A DNA stretch of 64,000 bases, from contig NZ_JAHEHX010000019.1 in assembly GCF_024639685.1 (NCBI RefSeq), forward strand, positions 1 through 64,000, in the 5' to 3' direction. Position 1 is the stretch's first letter. Every line of letters begins with the position of its first letter. Below are positions 25,724-33,466 of this stretch, piece by piece. Below the pieces are notes generated by a model. That model was not told where the DNA came from and did not search any database. It was given only the letters and a program-made list of their open reading frames with translations. Source of the stretch: Polaribacter sp. Lineage in GTDB: Bacteria > Bacteroidota > Bacteroidia > Flavobacteriales > Flavobacteriaceae. The translations under genes were made by a program, and so were the position numbers.

Positions 25724-26575
25724 ATGAGTAGATTGACTGAAGAGGATTTTAACAGCATTTCTAGTACTAAAGATTTATTGGCTACTTTAGAAGATAAGAA
25801 TATTTCTTTTGATAAAGTAAAAGAAATACTTTCTTATAACGAAGAATTACGAATGCTTCAAATAGAATTAGTAAAACTACAAAACCATATTACACTTCAT
25901 AACAAGAGAGTTGTAGTTATTTTTGAAGGAAGAGATGCAGCTGGTAAAGGAGGTAACATTCGAAGGTTTATGGAGCATCTTAATCCGAGATCCTCTCGAT
26001 TAGTAGCTTTAAATAAGCCCACTGAAATAGAAAAAGGGCAATGGTATTTTCAAAGATATATTAAAGAACTTCCTAATCCAGGAGAGATTGTTTTCTTTGA
26101 TAGAAGTTGGTATAATAGAGCTGTAGTAGAACCTGTAATGGGTTTTTGTTCCAAAACACAGTATAAGCAATTTCTCGTTCAGGTTCCAGAGTTCGAGCAC
26201 ATGATGTATGAAGATGGAGTAATTATTATAAAATTTTGGTTATCTATAACAAAAGAAGAGCAAGGGAAACGTTTTGAGGGTAGAAAAGAGACTCCATTAA
26301 AACGATGGAAATTTAGCCCTGTAGATAAACAAGGACAAATTCTTTGGGATAAGTATACATATTATAAAGAAGAGATGTTTTCTAAGACCCATACTTCTTA
26401 TAGTCCTTGGGTAATTATAAAAACTAATGATAAAAAGTTAGCTAGACTCGAGGCTATAAGACATGTACTCTCTCAGTTCGATTATGAAGGAAAGTTAGAA
26501 TCTGCTACTCTATTAAACCCAGATCCAAATATAGTAATGAGGTACTACAGATCTAGTATCCATAAAATAGATTAA
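25724..26575 (+). CDS. Polyphosphate kinase 2 family protein (first of a tandem pair)
   Basis: PPK2 enzymes use inorganic polyphosphate to phosphorylate nucleotides, or run the reverse reaction. The 283-residue protein has Walker A FEGRDAAGKGG (Lys75), NPRSSRLVALNKPT, a Walker B-like FFDRSWYNRAVVEPVMGF (Asp126), and the lid KRWKFSPVD. All catalytic residues I can check are intact. It is followed three bases later by a second PPK2 gene. Whether it acts on ADP, AMP or both cannot be decided by eye. Confidence 0.9.
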   Translation: MSRLTEEDFNSISSTKDLLATLEDKNISFDKVKEILSYNEELRMLQIELVKLQNHITLHNKRVVVIFEGRDAAGKGGNIRRFMEHLNPRSSRLVALNKPTEIEKGQWYFQRYIKELPNPGEIVFFDRSWYNRAVVEPVMGFCSKTQYKQFLVQVPEFEHMMYEDGVIIIKFWLSITKEEQGKRFEGRKETPLKRWKFSPVDKQGQILWDKYTYYKEEMFSKTHTSYSPWVIIKTNDKKLARLEAIRHVLSQFDYEGKLESATLLNPDPNIVMRYYRSSIHKID

Positions 26576-26578
26576 AGT

Positions 26579-27364
26579 ATGGAAAATACATTATCAGAGT
26601 CAGACATTAAAAAATTAAATTCAAACAAAGGTTTATTAGCACTTTTATCAAAGCAACCATTAAATGTAGAAAAAGCACTAAGGTATGTGAATTACCAGAA
26701 AAGACTTAAAAAATTACAGGTAGAGCTTATTAGAATGCAAACTTGGGCAATTCAAAATAACGAACGTATTATTGTAGTATTTCAAGGAAGAGATGCAGCA
26801 GGTAAAGGTGGGGCAATTCGAAGAATTACAGAAAGAATAAATCCACGTTTTATGAGAATTGTAGCTTTGCCAAAACCTACTAAAGACGAACAAAGTCAGT
26901 GGTACTTTCAGCGTTATGTAGAGCAATTACCAAAAGCAGGTGAAATGGTTTTCTTTGATAGAAGCTGGTATAACAGAGCAGTAGTAGAGCCTGTAAATAA
27001 TTTTTGTACTCAAGAAGAGTATAAAACATTTATGAATCAGGTGAACGACTTTGAACGTATGATTTTAGAATCTGGTATACACTTGGTTAAAATTTATATG
27101 TCAATTTCTAAAAAAGAACAAGCTAAACGTTTTGCAGAGATAAAAAGCGATCCATTAAAGCAGTGGAAAATGACAAAGTTAGATGAGAAAGCTCAAGATC
27201 TCTGGGATCAATATACAGAGTATAAGAACGCAATGTTCGAGAAAACAAATACGTTATCTTCTCCATGGAAAATTATAAGAGCAAACAGAAAAACAGAAGC
27301 CAGAATAAATGTAATTAATCATGTTTTAAAAAGTATCCCCTATGATAAAAATTTAGAAATTTAG
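26579..27364 (+). CDS. Polyphosphate kinase 2 family protein (second of a tandem pair)
   Basis: This 261-residue protein has Walker A FQGRDAAGKGG (Lys76), NPRFMRIVALPKPT, FFDRSWYNRAVVEPVNNF (Asp127) and the lid KQWKMTKLD. It is clearly paralogous to its upstream neighbour but differs across the lid and the C-terminus, and it is 22 residues shorter. Co-transcription with only three bases between the genes suggests two PPK2 activities are made together, possibly with different nucleotide preferences. Confidence 0.9.
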   Translation: MENTLSESDIKKLNSNKGLLALLSKQPLNVEKALRYVNYQKRLKKLQVELIRMQTWAIQNNERIIVVFQGRDAAGKGGAIRRITERINPRFMRIVALPKPTKDEQSQWYFQRYVEQLPKAGEMVFFDRSWYNRAVVEPVNNFCTQEEYKTFMNQVNDFERMILESGIHLVKIYMSISKKEQAKRFAEIKSDPLKQWKMTKLDEKAQDLWDQYTEYKNAMFEKTNTLSSPWKIIRANRKTEARINVINHVLKSIPYDKNLEI

Positions 27365-27467
27365 AGGCTATTATTAATTTTAAAAAAAAAACATTAATTT
27401 AGATTTTTCATATAGATTTTAACCTTAAAAGAAATTCTAGGTGGTTAATTAACAATCGCTGTTACTT

Positions 27468-27623
27468 TTAAGAGAGACTATTTTTTATTGTTGAAAATAA
27501 AAAATACATTTCACATTCAATTTGTTGATTGATTGCCTCATATTTTTCTTCTTGGTTTACTGATCCATCTATGGTTTTTAAATCAAAATAAGGTATGTAG
27601 TAATTACAAATGTGGTACTTTAT
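27468..27623 (-). pseudogene. Possible C-terminal fragment of an unknown gene
   Basis: A 51-codon minus-strand frame is open between stops and has protein-like composition, including PYFDLKTIDGSVNQEEKYEA, ending at TAA 27468-27470. It has no plausible start codon and begins just after an in-frame stop. I do not recognise the family. It lies in a 580-bp stretch that also holds a degraded type IX signal, so it may be another decaying gene, or a chance frame. Confidence 0.3.
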
Positions 27624-27640
27624 TTAAAGTGTATTGCATA

Positions 27641-27672
27641 AAAAAACACCTATATTTCTATAAGTGCCTTTT
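27641..27672 (-). terminator. Intrinsic terminator downstream of the decayed type IX cargo gene
   Basis: A stem of about 12 pairs with small mismatches and a TTTC loop is followed on the minus strand by T residues. It lies 36 nt past the stop codon of the remnant at 27,708, so it was probably that gene's terminator. Confidence 0.6.
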
Positions 27673-27707
27673 AAATACTATTTAATCTTCTAATAGTTAG
27701 AATGGTA

Positions 27708-27915
27708 TTAATTCTTAACTACTTTATAACTAACTTCTTTATTCTCTAATTTATCGAATGCTTTGACAATATAAATAGCAGAAGATAGATTTGACATATC
27801 AATTTTATTTCCTTTAAGCGACATTACTTTATTTCCTACCTTATTAAGAAATCTTTTGCAGAAATATTAGAAGTCTTCAATATCATTGGTTATTTTTACT
27901 GCAAAATACTACTAA
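27708..27915 (-). pseudogene. Remnant of a type IX secretion sorting domain (C-terminal end of a cargo protein)
   Basis: Reading the minus strand, the last 50 codons before TAA 27708-27710 give GNKIDMSNLSSAIYIVKAFD and end in SYKVVKN. This has the shape of the type A C-terminal signal: the conserved IDLSxLxxGIYxxK pattern and a basic end. Just upstream the frame is broken: a TAA interrupts it, the matching sequence ISAKDFLI lies in another frame, and VKITNDIEDF continues beyond. No upstream coding body survives. The gene that carried it has been deleted except for its tail. Confidence 0.75.
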
Positions 27916-27948
27916 ATATATTATTTTTAATTTAAGGTACAGTTAAGA

Positions 27949-28494
27949 ATGCGTTTAGAAATTGGAAACAAAGTTGCTGTTTTAGATGACGTTTTAAAAG
28001 GTATTGTAATTGCAATTGATGCAGATGCTATTACCATTGAAACAGAGGATGGTATGCCTTTTAAGTTTTCTAAAAGAGAGTTAGTTAAAATAGAAGAAGA
28101 TCAGCATGAGTTGTCTAAATTTTCTGATATTAATAATCCATTATTAAATCAAAAAATTAGCGATAACAAACCCAAGAAAAGTTTATTCACCAAAACTAAA
28201 AACGAGGTTATTTTAGAAGTTGATTTACACATTAATCAACTTGTAAAATCTACTAGAGGTTTAGATAATTTTGATATGTTGAATCTTCAACTCTCAACAG
28301 CAAAAAGAAAAGTTGAGTATGCAATCTCAAAGCGAATTTCTAAGCTTGTTTTTATTCATGGAGTAGGAGAAGGGGTGTTAAAAGGAGAGTTAATTAGTCT
28401 TTTAAATAGATACCCTGTCAAATATTTCGATGCATCTTATAAAAAATATGGGCTTGGTGCTACAGAAGTTTATGTTTATCAGAACACGAATTAA
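27949..28494 (+). CDS. Smr-domain protein
   Basis: This 181-residue protein has an N-terminal small beta domain (GNKVAVLDDVLKGIVIAID) and a linker, then a C-terminal Smr domain with VDLHINQLV near residue 90, KLVFIHGVGEGVLK near residue 134 and GLGATEVYV at the end. Smr domains are nucleic-acid-binding or nicking modules related to the MutS2 C-terminus; in flavobacteria this combination is annotated DUF2027/Smr. It is separated from the cysteine desulfurase gene by only 15 nt, so the two are probably one transcript. Confidence 0.85.
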   Translation: MRLEIGNKVAVLDDVLKGIVIAIDADAITIETEDGMPFKFSKRELVKIEEDQHELSKFSDINNPLLNQKISDNKPKKSLFTKTKNEVILEVDLHINQLVKSTRGLDNFDMLNLQLSTAKRKVEYAISKRISKLVFIHGVGEGVLKGELISLLNRYPVKYFDASYKKYGLGATEVYVYQNTN

Positions 28495-28509
28495 TTGTAT
28501 TTTTACATT

Positions 28510-29643
28510 ATGAATTCCATTTATTTAGATAATGCAGCTACTACAAAAATAGATGATACTGTTTTAGAAACAATGTATAAAAGTATGCAAGAAGTTTCTG
28601 GGAACCCTTCTTCTATTCATCAGCAAGGAAGAAAGGCAAAATCTGTGGTAGAAACTGCAAGAAAAAATATTGCAAAACACTTTAATGTAACTGCTAGTGA
28701 AATTGTTTTTACTGCTGGAGGTACAGAAGCAGACAATTTAATTTTAAAAAATGCAGTACTTAATTTAGGGGTACAAACTATTATTACTTCTAAAATAGAA
28801 CATCATGCTGTATTGCACACATGCGAGTATTTAAAGCAATCAAAAAATATTACCTTACGATTTGTAAATGTTAACGAGAACGGAGTTATAGATTTGAATC
28901 ATTTAGAGTCATTATTGCTTGAAACAAAAGGTAAAGTTTTGGTAAGCTTAATGCATATCAATAATGAAATTGGTACAATTTTACCGTTAAAAAAGGTAAG
29001 TGCTCTTTGTACTTCTTATAACGCTTATTTTCATTCAGATACTGTACAAACTATAGGTCATTATAATTTAGACTTATTGAAAGTAGAGGTAGATTTTATA
29101 GTAGCAAGTGCACACAAGTTTCATGGACCAAAAGGAGTAGGTTTTGCTTATTTTAAAAAAGGTACTGGTATTTTACCCATGTTTCATGGAGGAGATCAAG
29201 AAAGAGGAGCTAGATCTAGTACAGAAAACGTACATGCAATTATAGGTATGGATAAAGCGTTAGAAAATGCATATACTAATTTAAGATTAGATAGAATACA
29301 TATAGAAAATGTAAAAGAATATTTTATAAGAGGATTGTTGGAAATTAATTCTTCTATAGCGTTTAATGGAGATTCTGATATTTTTGAAAATAGTTCGTAT
29401 ACTATTTTAAATGTTAGATTTCCAGTTCAGAACGATATGTTGCTTTTTACATTAGATATGGCAGGTATTGCAGTTTCTGGAGGTTCTGCATGCCAGAGTG
29501 GAAGTAGTGTAGGTTCTCATGTTTTAACAGCATTACTGCTAGAGGAACAGATAAAAACTACTTCAGTCCGGTTTTCCCTTTCTAAATATACTACCACAAA
29601 AGAAATTGATTACACTTTAGAAAAATTAAAAGAGCTACTATAA
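28510..29643 (+). CDS. Cysteine desulfurase (NifS/IscS type)
   Basis: It takes sulfur from cysteine as an enzyme-bound persulfide for Fe-S clusters and thio-modified tRNA. The 377-residue PLP enzyme shows YLDNAATTK at the start, TAGGTEADN near residue 75, IEHHAV near residue 98, PLP lysine K203 in SAHKFHGPKG, and the catalytic cysteine C328 in SGGSACQSGSS. The ATG at 28510 is preferred over an in-frame TTG at 28495. No iscU or other isc genes follow, so its sulfur acceptor may be encoded elsewhere. Confidence 0.92.
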   Translation: MNSIYLDNAATTKIDDTVLETMYKSMQEVSGNPSSIHQQGRKAKSVVETARKNIAKHFNVTASEIVFTAGGTEADNLILKNAVLNLGVQTIITSKIEHHAVLHTCEYLKQSKNITLRFVNVNENGVIDLNHLESLLLETKGKVLVSLMHINNEIGTILPLKKVSALCTSYNAYFHSDTVQTIGHYNLDLLKVEVDFIVASAHKFHGPKGVGFAYFKKGTGILPMFHGGDQERGARSSTENVHAIIGMDKALENAYTNLRLDRIHIENVKEYFIRGLLEINSSIAFNGDSDIFENSSYTILNVRFPVQNDMLLFTLDMAGIAVSGGSACQSGSSVGSHVLTALLLEEQIKTTSVRFSLSKYTTTKEIDYTLEKLKELL

Positions 29644-29658
29644 AGTAGCTCTTTTAAT
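29628..29658 (+). terminator. Intrinsic terminator overlapping the desulfurase stop codon
   Basis: An 11-bp perfect stem (29628-29638 with 29645-29655) has the stop codon in its loop. The left arm is part of the last codons of the gene. The T-run is short. Confidence 0.7.
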
Positions 29659-29663
29659 TATAA

Positions 29664-29894
29664 TTAAATATTATTCTTAATTGTAATGGATTAATTTTTT
29701 CAAGAACAAGAAATGAAGATAAAGTGCTAATCGGTTTAAACCTTACAGAAAAGAATTATAGCATTGATGTGTCAGAAATGTATGAAAATGGAGATGAAAT
29801 AAGAGATACGAATTCTAATAAACTTTTTTAAGTAAATAATGGGACTTTAAATGTAATCACAGAAAATAATATTTTTCTTTTAGATAGGATATAA
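29664..29894 (+). pseudogene. Broken C-terminus of a probable GH13 alpha-amylase
   Basis: The plus strand reads FSRTRNEDKVLIGLNLTEKN, then IDVSEMYENGDEIRDTNSNK, an in-frame TAA at 29829-29831, and continues in the same frame as VNNGTLNVITENNIFLLDRI before a final TAA. The F-R-x-x-N-x-D-K-V-L-x-x-x-N-L pattern followed by a G-x-x-x-x-D element resembles the all-beta C-terminal domain of flavobacterial alpha-amylases. No catalytic barrel precedes it, so only the tail remains. Identification is by pattern and carries some doubt. Confidence 0.55.
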
Positions 29895-29911
29895 AACGAA
29901 ATACATTAACT

Positions 29912-29954
29912 AAAAAAGCGACTCTCTATATTTTTATAGAGAGTCGCTTTTTTT
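29912..29954. terminator. Strong bidirectional intrinsic terminator
   Basis: A perfect 19-bp stem (29912-29930 with 29935-29953) has a four-base loop, flanked by A and T runs. It lies just past the amylase remnant on the plus strand and just past the two small membrane genes on the minus strand. Confidence 0.9.
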
Positions 29955-29969
29955 ATGTGTTAAAATATT

Positions 29970-30077
29970 TTAATTTTTTCCTACTCTATTAAATTCTCTA
30001 ATCATAAAATACGCCCACAAAATAACGCAAATCCCTACAAAAAGTGAAAAATATAGCACTATATTATCTGCGCTCAT
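29970..30077 (-). CDS. Tiny single-pass membrane protein (35 residues)
   Basis: The frame reads MSADNIVLYFSLFVGICVIL and continues to REFNRVGKN: one transmembrane helix with a short negative N-terminus and a basic C-terminus, so the C-terminus is probably cytoplasmic. Its ATG lies 14 nt inside the end of the 62-residue gene upstream, and a very strong terminator follows its stop, which supports a real coupled pair. Length and shape resemble small accessory subunits of membrane complexes (CcoQ or CydX style), but no such complex is nearby. Function unknown. Confidence 0.55.
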   Translation of the reverse strand: MSADNIVLYFSLFVGICVILWAYFMIREFNRVGKN

Positions 30078-30252
30078 TCTTTATAATTTTTATGTAAATT
30101 AAAACACCTAATAAAGTTGGTGCCCAAAGGCCCACAAATATTCCATGTAATTTATCACCAGTTAAAAAAAGATATTCTGCAACTATAATTATTAGCAAAC
30201 ACAGTAATAGCATCAATAAGTTTGCTTTGCCTAAATTGTTAATCAAATTCAT
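30064..30252 (-). CDS. Small two-helix membrane protein (62 residues)
   Basis: The 62-residue frame has two hydrophobic helices (about residues 12-30 and 36-55) joined by a short TGDKLHG turn, with a positively charged end (KIIKNERR). It starts with ATG at 30252 and overlaps the 35-residue gene by 14 nt. I do not recognise the family. It sits between a decayed amylase and the glucan PUL regulator, so it may be a leftover accessory gene of a sugar locus or an independent small-protein operon. Confidence 0.55.
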   Translation of the reverse strand: MNLINNLGKANLLMLLLCLLIIIVAEYLFLTGDKLHGIFVGLWAPTLLGVLIYIKIIKNERR

Positions 30253-30374
30253 TCAATATTTTTTACAGCTGTAAATTTAAACAATTAAATGAAATTTTAT
30301 GATAATTTAAAGATTAATAAAATAGATACTAAGATTTTAAATAGTCATTAAAGTAAAATTTTACTGCTTTTTTT

Positions 30375-30404
30375 CCTATACATCTCTTTTTTTAGCCTAT
30401 ACAT
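30375..30404. promoter_or_regulatory. Direct repeat CCTATACAT, two copies 21 bp apart, upstream of the PUL regulator
   Basis: Copies lie at 30375-30383 and 30396-30404, two helical turns apart, 40-70 bp before the regulator start. A related CCTATATAT occurs at 33249-33257, between the regulator and susC. Such spacing is typical of a dimeric activator operator, but binding is inferred. Confidence 0.35.
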
Positions 30405-30444
30405 TATTAATATTTTAGTAAATTCGTAACCAAACAAAATTATT

Positions 30445-33246
30445 ATGATCAAAAGTTTAAAAATTTTACTCTTTACCTTGTTTTTTAATTTTTCTAATAG
30501 CTATGCTCAAGAAATCCCGCCAATAAATAAATACACTCCTGAAAACTATGGAGCTGAGAATCAAAATTGGGCTATTTCACAAAATTCAAAAAAATACATT
30601 TACGTTGCAAACAATAAAGGCTTAATAGAATTTAATGGTGCTTCTTGGCAATTGTATGCTACTCCAAATGAAACAATTATGCGTTCTGTGAAATGTATTG
30701 AAGATTTGGTGTATACTGGTTTCTATATGGATTTTGGTTTTTGGAAGAAAGATGATTATGGTCAATTAAAATATACATCTATTGTAAAGGAAAATAACAT
30801 TACCATGTTAGAAGATGAGCAAATCTGGGAGATTTGTGAGTTAGATGGTTGGGTAATATTTAAATCACTTGAAAGAATTTATCTATACAATATAGAAAGT
30901 AAAGATTTCAAAATCATAAACGCTTCAGATAATATTTTAAAAATTTCAAGAGTAGAAAATAGAATTTATTTTCAAGAATTAGGAAAAGGAGTCTTTGTTA
31001 TTGAAAACGGTCAACCAAAATTAGTTTCAGACCACGATATACTTAAAGAAAGTAGGTTGGTAGAGATTTTAAGTAAGAATGGTAAGCTTTTTTTTGTTAC
31101 TCAAAAAGAAGGTTTTTATTTTTTGAAAAATAATCTTCTACAAAGATGGATTCCAAGTTCGGCCAAACTATTATCAACAAAAACAATTTATAGTGCTAAA
31201 GAACTAAAGAATGGTAATTTAATTTTGGGTACAATTTCAAGTGGAATTTTAAATATCAATCAAACAGGAGATTTAGTTTATCATATTACACAAGATGTTG
31301 GGTTAAGTAATAATACAGTACTTTCCATTTTTGAAGACTTAGAAAATAATATTTGGTTAGGTTTAGATAATGGAATCAATACAATCAATTTAGAATCTCC
31401 ATTTAAACAATTTTTGAAAAATGACAATTTTTGGGGTACTATTTATGCTTCTATTATTTATAAGGAGTATTTGTATATAGGAACAAATCAAGGATTGTAT
31501 TACAAAAAAAAGAACTCCAAAGACTCTTTTTCAATTGTTGAGAATACTCAAGGCCAGGTATGGAGTTTACAAGTGTTTAATGATACCTTGTTTTGTAATC
31601 ATGATTCCGGAACGTTTACAATTTCTGATAATAGAGCGTCAATGATAGAAGGCACTTTTGGTTCTTGGCAATTAAAACAACTAAATAAAACCACACTGAT
31701 ATTAGGTAACTACGAAGGTTTATATGTAGTTAAATCAAAAAATGGTGTTTGGCGCCTAAAAAATAAAATTGAAGGGTTTGCAAATTCAAGTAGGTACTTT
31801 GAGATTATTAATAATGACAAAATCTTTGTGAATCATGAATATAAAGGTATTTTTAAATTAGATGTCGATAGTGATCTAGAAAATATCACTAAAATAGTTA
31901 AAGACAAATCTATAGAAAAAGGAATTCATTCTAGTTTAATAAAGTATAATAATGACGTTTTATATTCCTCTAAAAGAGGTGTTTATAAATATGACCAAAA
32001 GCAAGATCTATTTTTAAGAGATTCAATTTACAGTCAATTAATTCCAAAAGAAAAGTTCTTATCTGCAAAATTGATAAATGAAAAGGATAATAGTAAATTA
32101 TGGTGTTTTACAAAAGATGATATTAGATATTTAACACCTGGAAAATTTAGTAATCAGCCAGATCTAAAAGTTATTTCAGTTGAAGGGTCTCTTTTTAAAG
32201 GTGCTTCTGGTTATGAAAATTTACTAAACCTTGAAGATGATATTTACTTGATAGGAACAACAAAAGGGTATTTATTAATTGATCTAAGCCTAGTTAAAAA
32301 ACCTTCTGACTTTTATATTAATATAGACAAGGTTTTAAATAGTGAAATTGATGCTTCACAGCAATATGTAGATATAAACAATAGTAATATTTCTAATAAT
32401 AATCAAAATAGTTTTCATTTTTACTATAGTGTTCCTAATTTTAGTAAAAGTTCCTCAGTAAAATATCAGTATAAATTAGAAGGATTAAATACAAAATGGA
32501 GTTCTTTATCTCTAAGCAATAATTTTTTATTTAAGAATTTAGCTGCGGGTGATTATACTTTTATGGTTAGAGGTGTTATTGATACAAAGTTTAGTGAGAA
32601 TATAGCCAGTTATTCTTTTGAGATTTTAAAGCCTTGGTATTTTTCAAATTTTTTAATTTTTATTTACATTGTTCTTTTTTTAATTTTACTATATATTTTA
32701 CATCTGTTCTCTAAAAGATATTATAAAAAGCAAAGAGAGGAGCTTATAAAAAAATCAAGAATAGAGTTAGAGTTAAAAGAGCTTGAGTCTTCCCAAAAAA
32801 TTATTAAATTAAATAACGATAAGTTAAGAAGTAATATAGAAAGCAAAAATAGAGAGTTGGCTACTTCTACAATGAGTATTATTAAAAAGAATGAATTTTT
32901 GAACACTATAAAACAAGAATTAACTTCAAATGGAAGTGTGGGTATTTCTAAGGTTATTAAATTTATAGATAAAAATTTAAACAATACAGATGATTGGAAA
33001 ATGTTTCAAGAGGCTTTTAACAATGCTGATAAAAAATTCCTTAAAAAGATAAAAGCAAAACACCCAGAGTTAACTCCAAATGATTTAAGACTCTGTGCTT
33101 ATCTTAGATTAAACCTATCATCTAAAGAGATTGCACCACTTTTAAATATATCTCCAAGAAGTGTAGAGGTAAAGCGTTATAGATTACGTAAAAAAATTAA
33201 TTTACCTCATGATGCTAACTTAACAAACTATATTTTAGAAATATAA
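30445..33246 (+). CDS. Membrane-spanning glycan sensor/regulator with propeller, Y_Y_Y and LuxR-type HTH domains
   Basis: The 933-residue protein has a signal peptide (about 1-21) and a long periplasmic region of Reg_prop beta-propeller repeats (for example DLENNIWLGLDNGINTINLE near residue 300). These are followed by a Y_Y_Y immunoglobulin-like domain at about 665-715 and one transmembrane helix at about 735-757. The cytoplasmic side holds a coiled coil and a LuxR-type helix-turn-helix at about 874-933 (NLSSKEIAPLLNISPRSVEV). There is no histidine kinase, so periplasmic oligosaccharide binding must act directly on the DNA-binding end. It is the presumed activator of the glucan PUL that follows on the same strand. 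Confidence 0.9.
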   Translation: MIKSLKILLFTLFFNFSNSYAQEIPPINKYTPENYGAENQNWAISQNSKKYIYVANNKGLIEFNGASWQLYATPNETIMRSVKCIEDLVYTGFYMDFGFWKKDDYGQLKYTSIVKENNITMLEDEQIWEICELDGWVIFKSLERIYLYNIESKDFKIINASDNILKISRVENRIYFQELGKGVFVIENGQPKLVSDHDILKESRLVEILSKNGKLFFVTQKEGFYFLKNNLLQRWIPSSAKLLSTKTIYSAKELKNGNLILGTISSGILNINQTGDLVYHITQDVGLSNNTVLSIFEDLENNIWLGLDNGINTINLESPFKQFLKNDNFWGTIYASIIYKEYLYIGTNQGLYYKKKNSKDSFSIVENTQGQVWSLQVFNDTLFCNHDSGTFTISDNRASMIEGTFGSWQLKQLNKTTLILGNYEGLYVVKSKNGVWRLKNKIEGFANSSRYFEIINNDKIFVNHEYKGIFKLDVDSDLENITKIVKDKSIEKGIHSSLIKYNNDVLYSSKRGVYKYDQKQDLFLRDSIYSQLIPKEKFLSAKLINEKDNSKLWCFTKDDIRYLTPGKFSNQPDLKVISVEGSLFKGASGYENLLNLEDDIYLIGTTKGYLLIDLSLVKKPSDFYINIDKVLNSEIDASQQYVDINNSNISNNNQNSFHFYYSVPNFSKSSSVKYQYKLEGLNTKWSSLSLSNNFLFKNLAAGDYTFMVRGVIDTKFSENIASYSFEILKPWYFSNFLIFIYIVLFLILLYILHLFSKRYYKKQREELIKKSRIELELKELESSQKIIKLNNDKLRSNIESKNRELATSTMSIIKKNEFLNTIKQELTSNGSVGISKVIKFIDKNLNNTDDWKMFQEAFNNADKKFLKKIKAKHPELTPNDLRLCAYLRLNLSSKEIAPLLNISPRSVEVKRYRLRKKINLPHDANLTNYILEI

Positions 33247-33271
33247 TACCTATATATTAGTTAATTTGGTT

Positions 33272-33290
33272 ACAACATTACCACAACATT
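33272..33290. promoter_or_regulatory. Direct repeat ACAACATT, two copies 11 bp apart, upstream of susC
   Basis: Copies lie at 33272-33279 and 33283-33290, one helical turn apart, about 180 bp before the susC start in the 220-bp control region. They could be an operator for the upstream regulator; no -33/-7 pair of consensus quality was found, only a TAATTTTA at 33423-33430. Confidence 0.3.
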
Positions 33291-33466
33291 TTAAAATTTA
33301 ATTATTTTCACAGTGTTAAAATTTTATCTTTTAAAATATATTTTCTTAACTATAGTAAAGGTTTTGTGTGATGTATGTTTTTTGTTGAGGTTTATTTTAC
33401 GACAAAAATAAATAATTAACCCTAATTTTACAAAAAACATAATTAAAAATAACTAAATTTTATTTT

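Noticed and set aside
27365..30444. An insertion sequence or integrated element in the decay zone
   Set aside because: No transposase, integrase, terminal inverted repeats or target duplication could be found; simple deletion and point decay explain the fragments.
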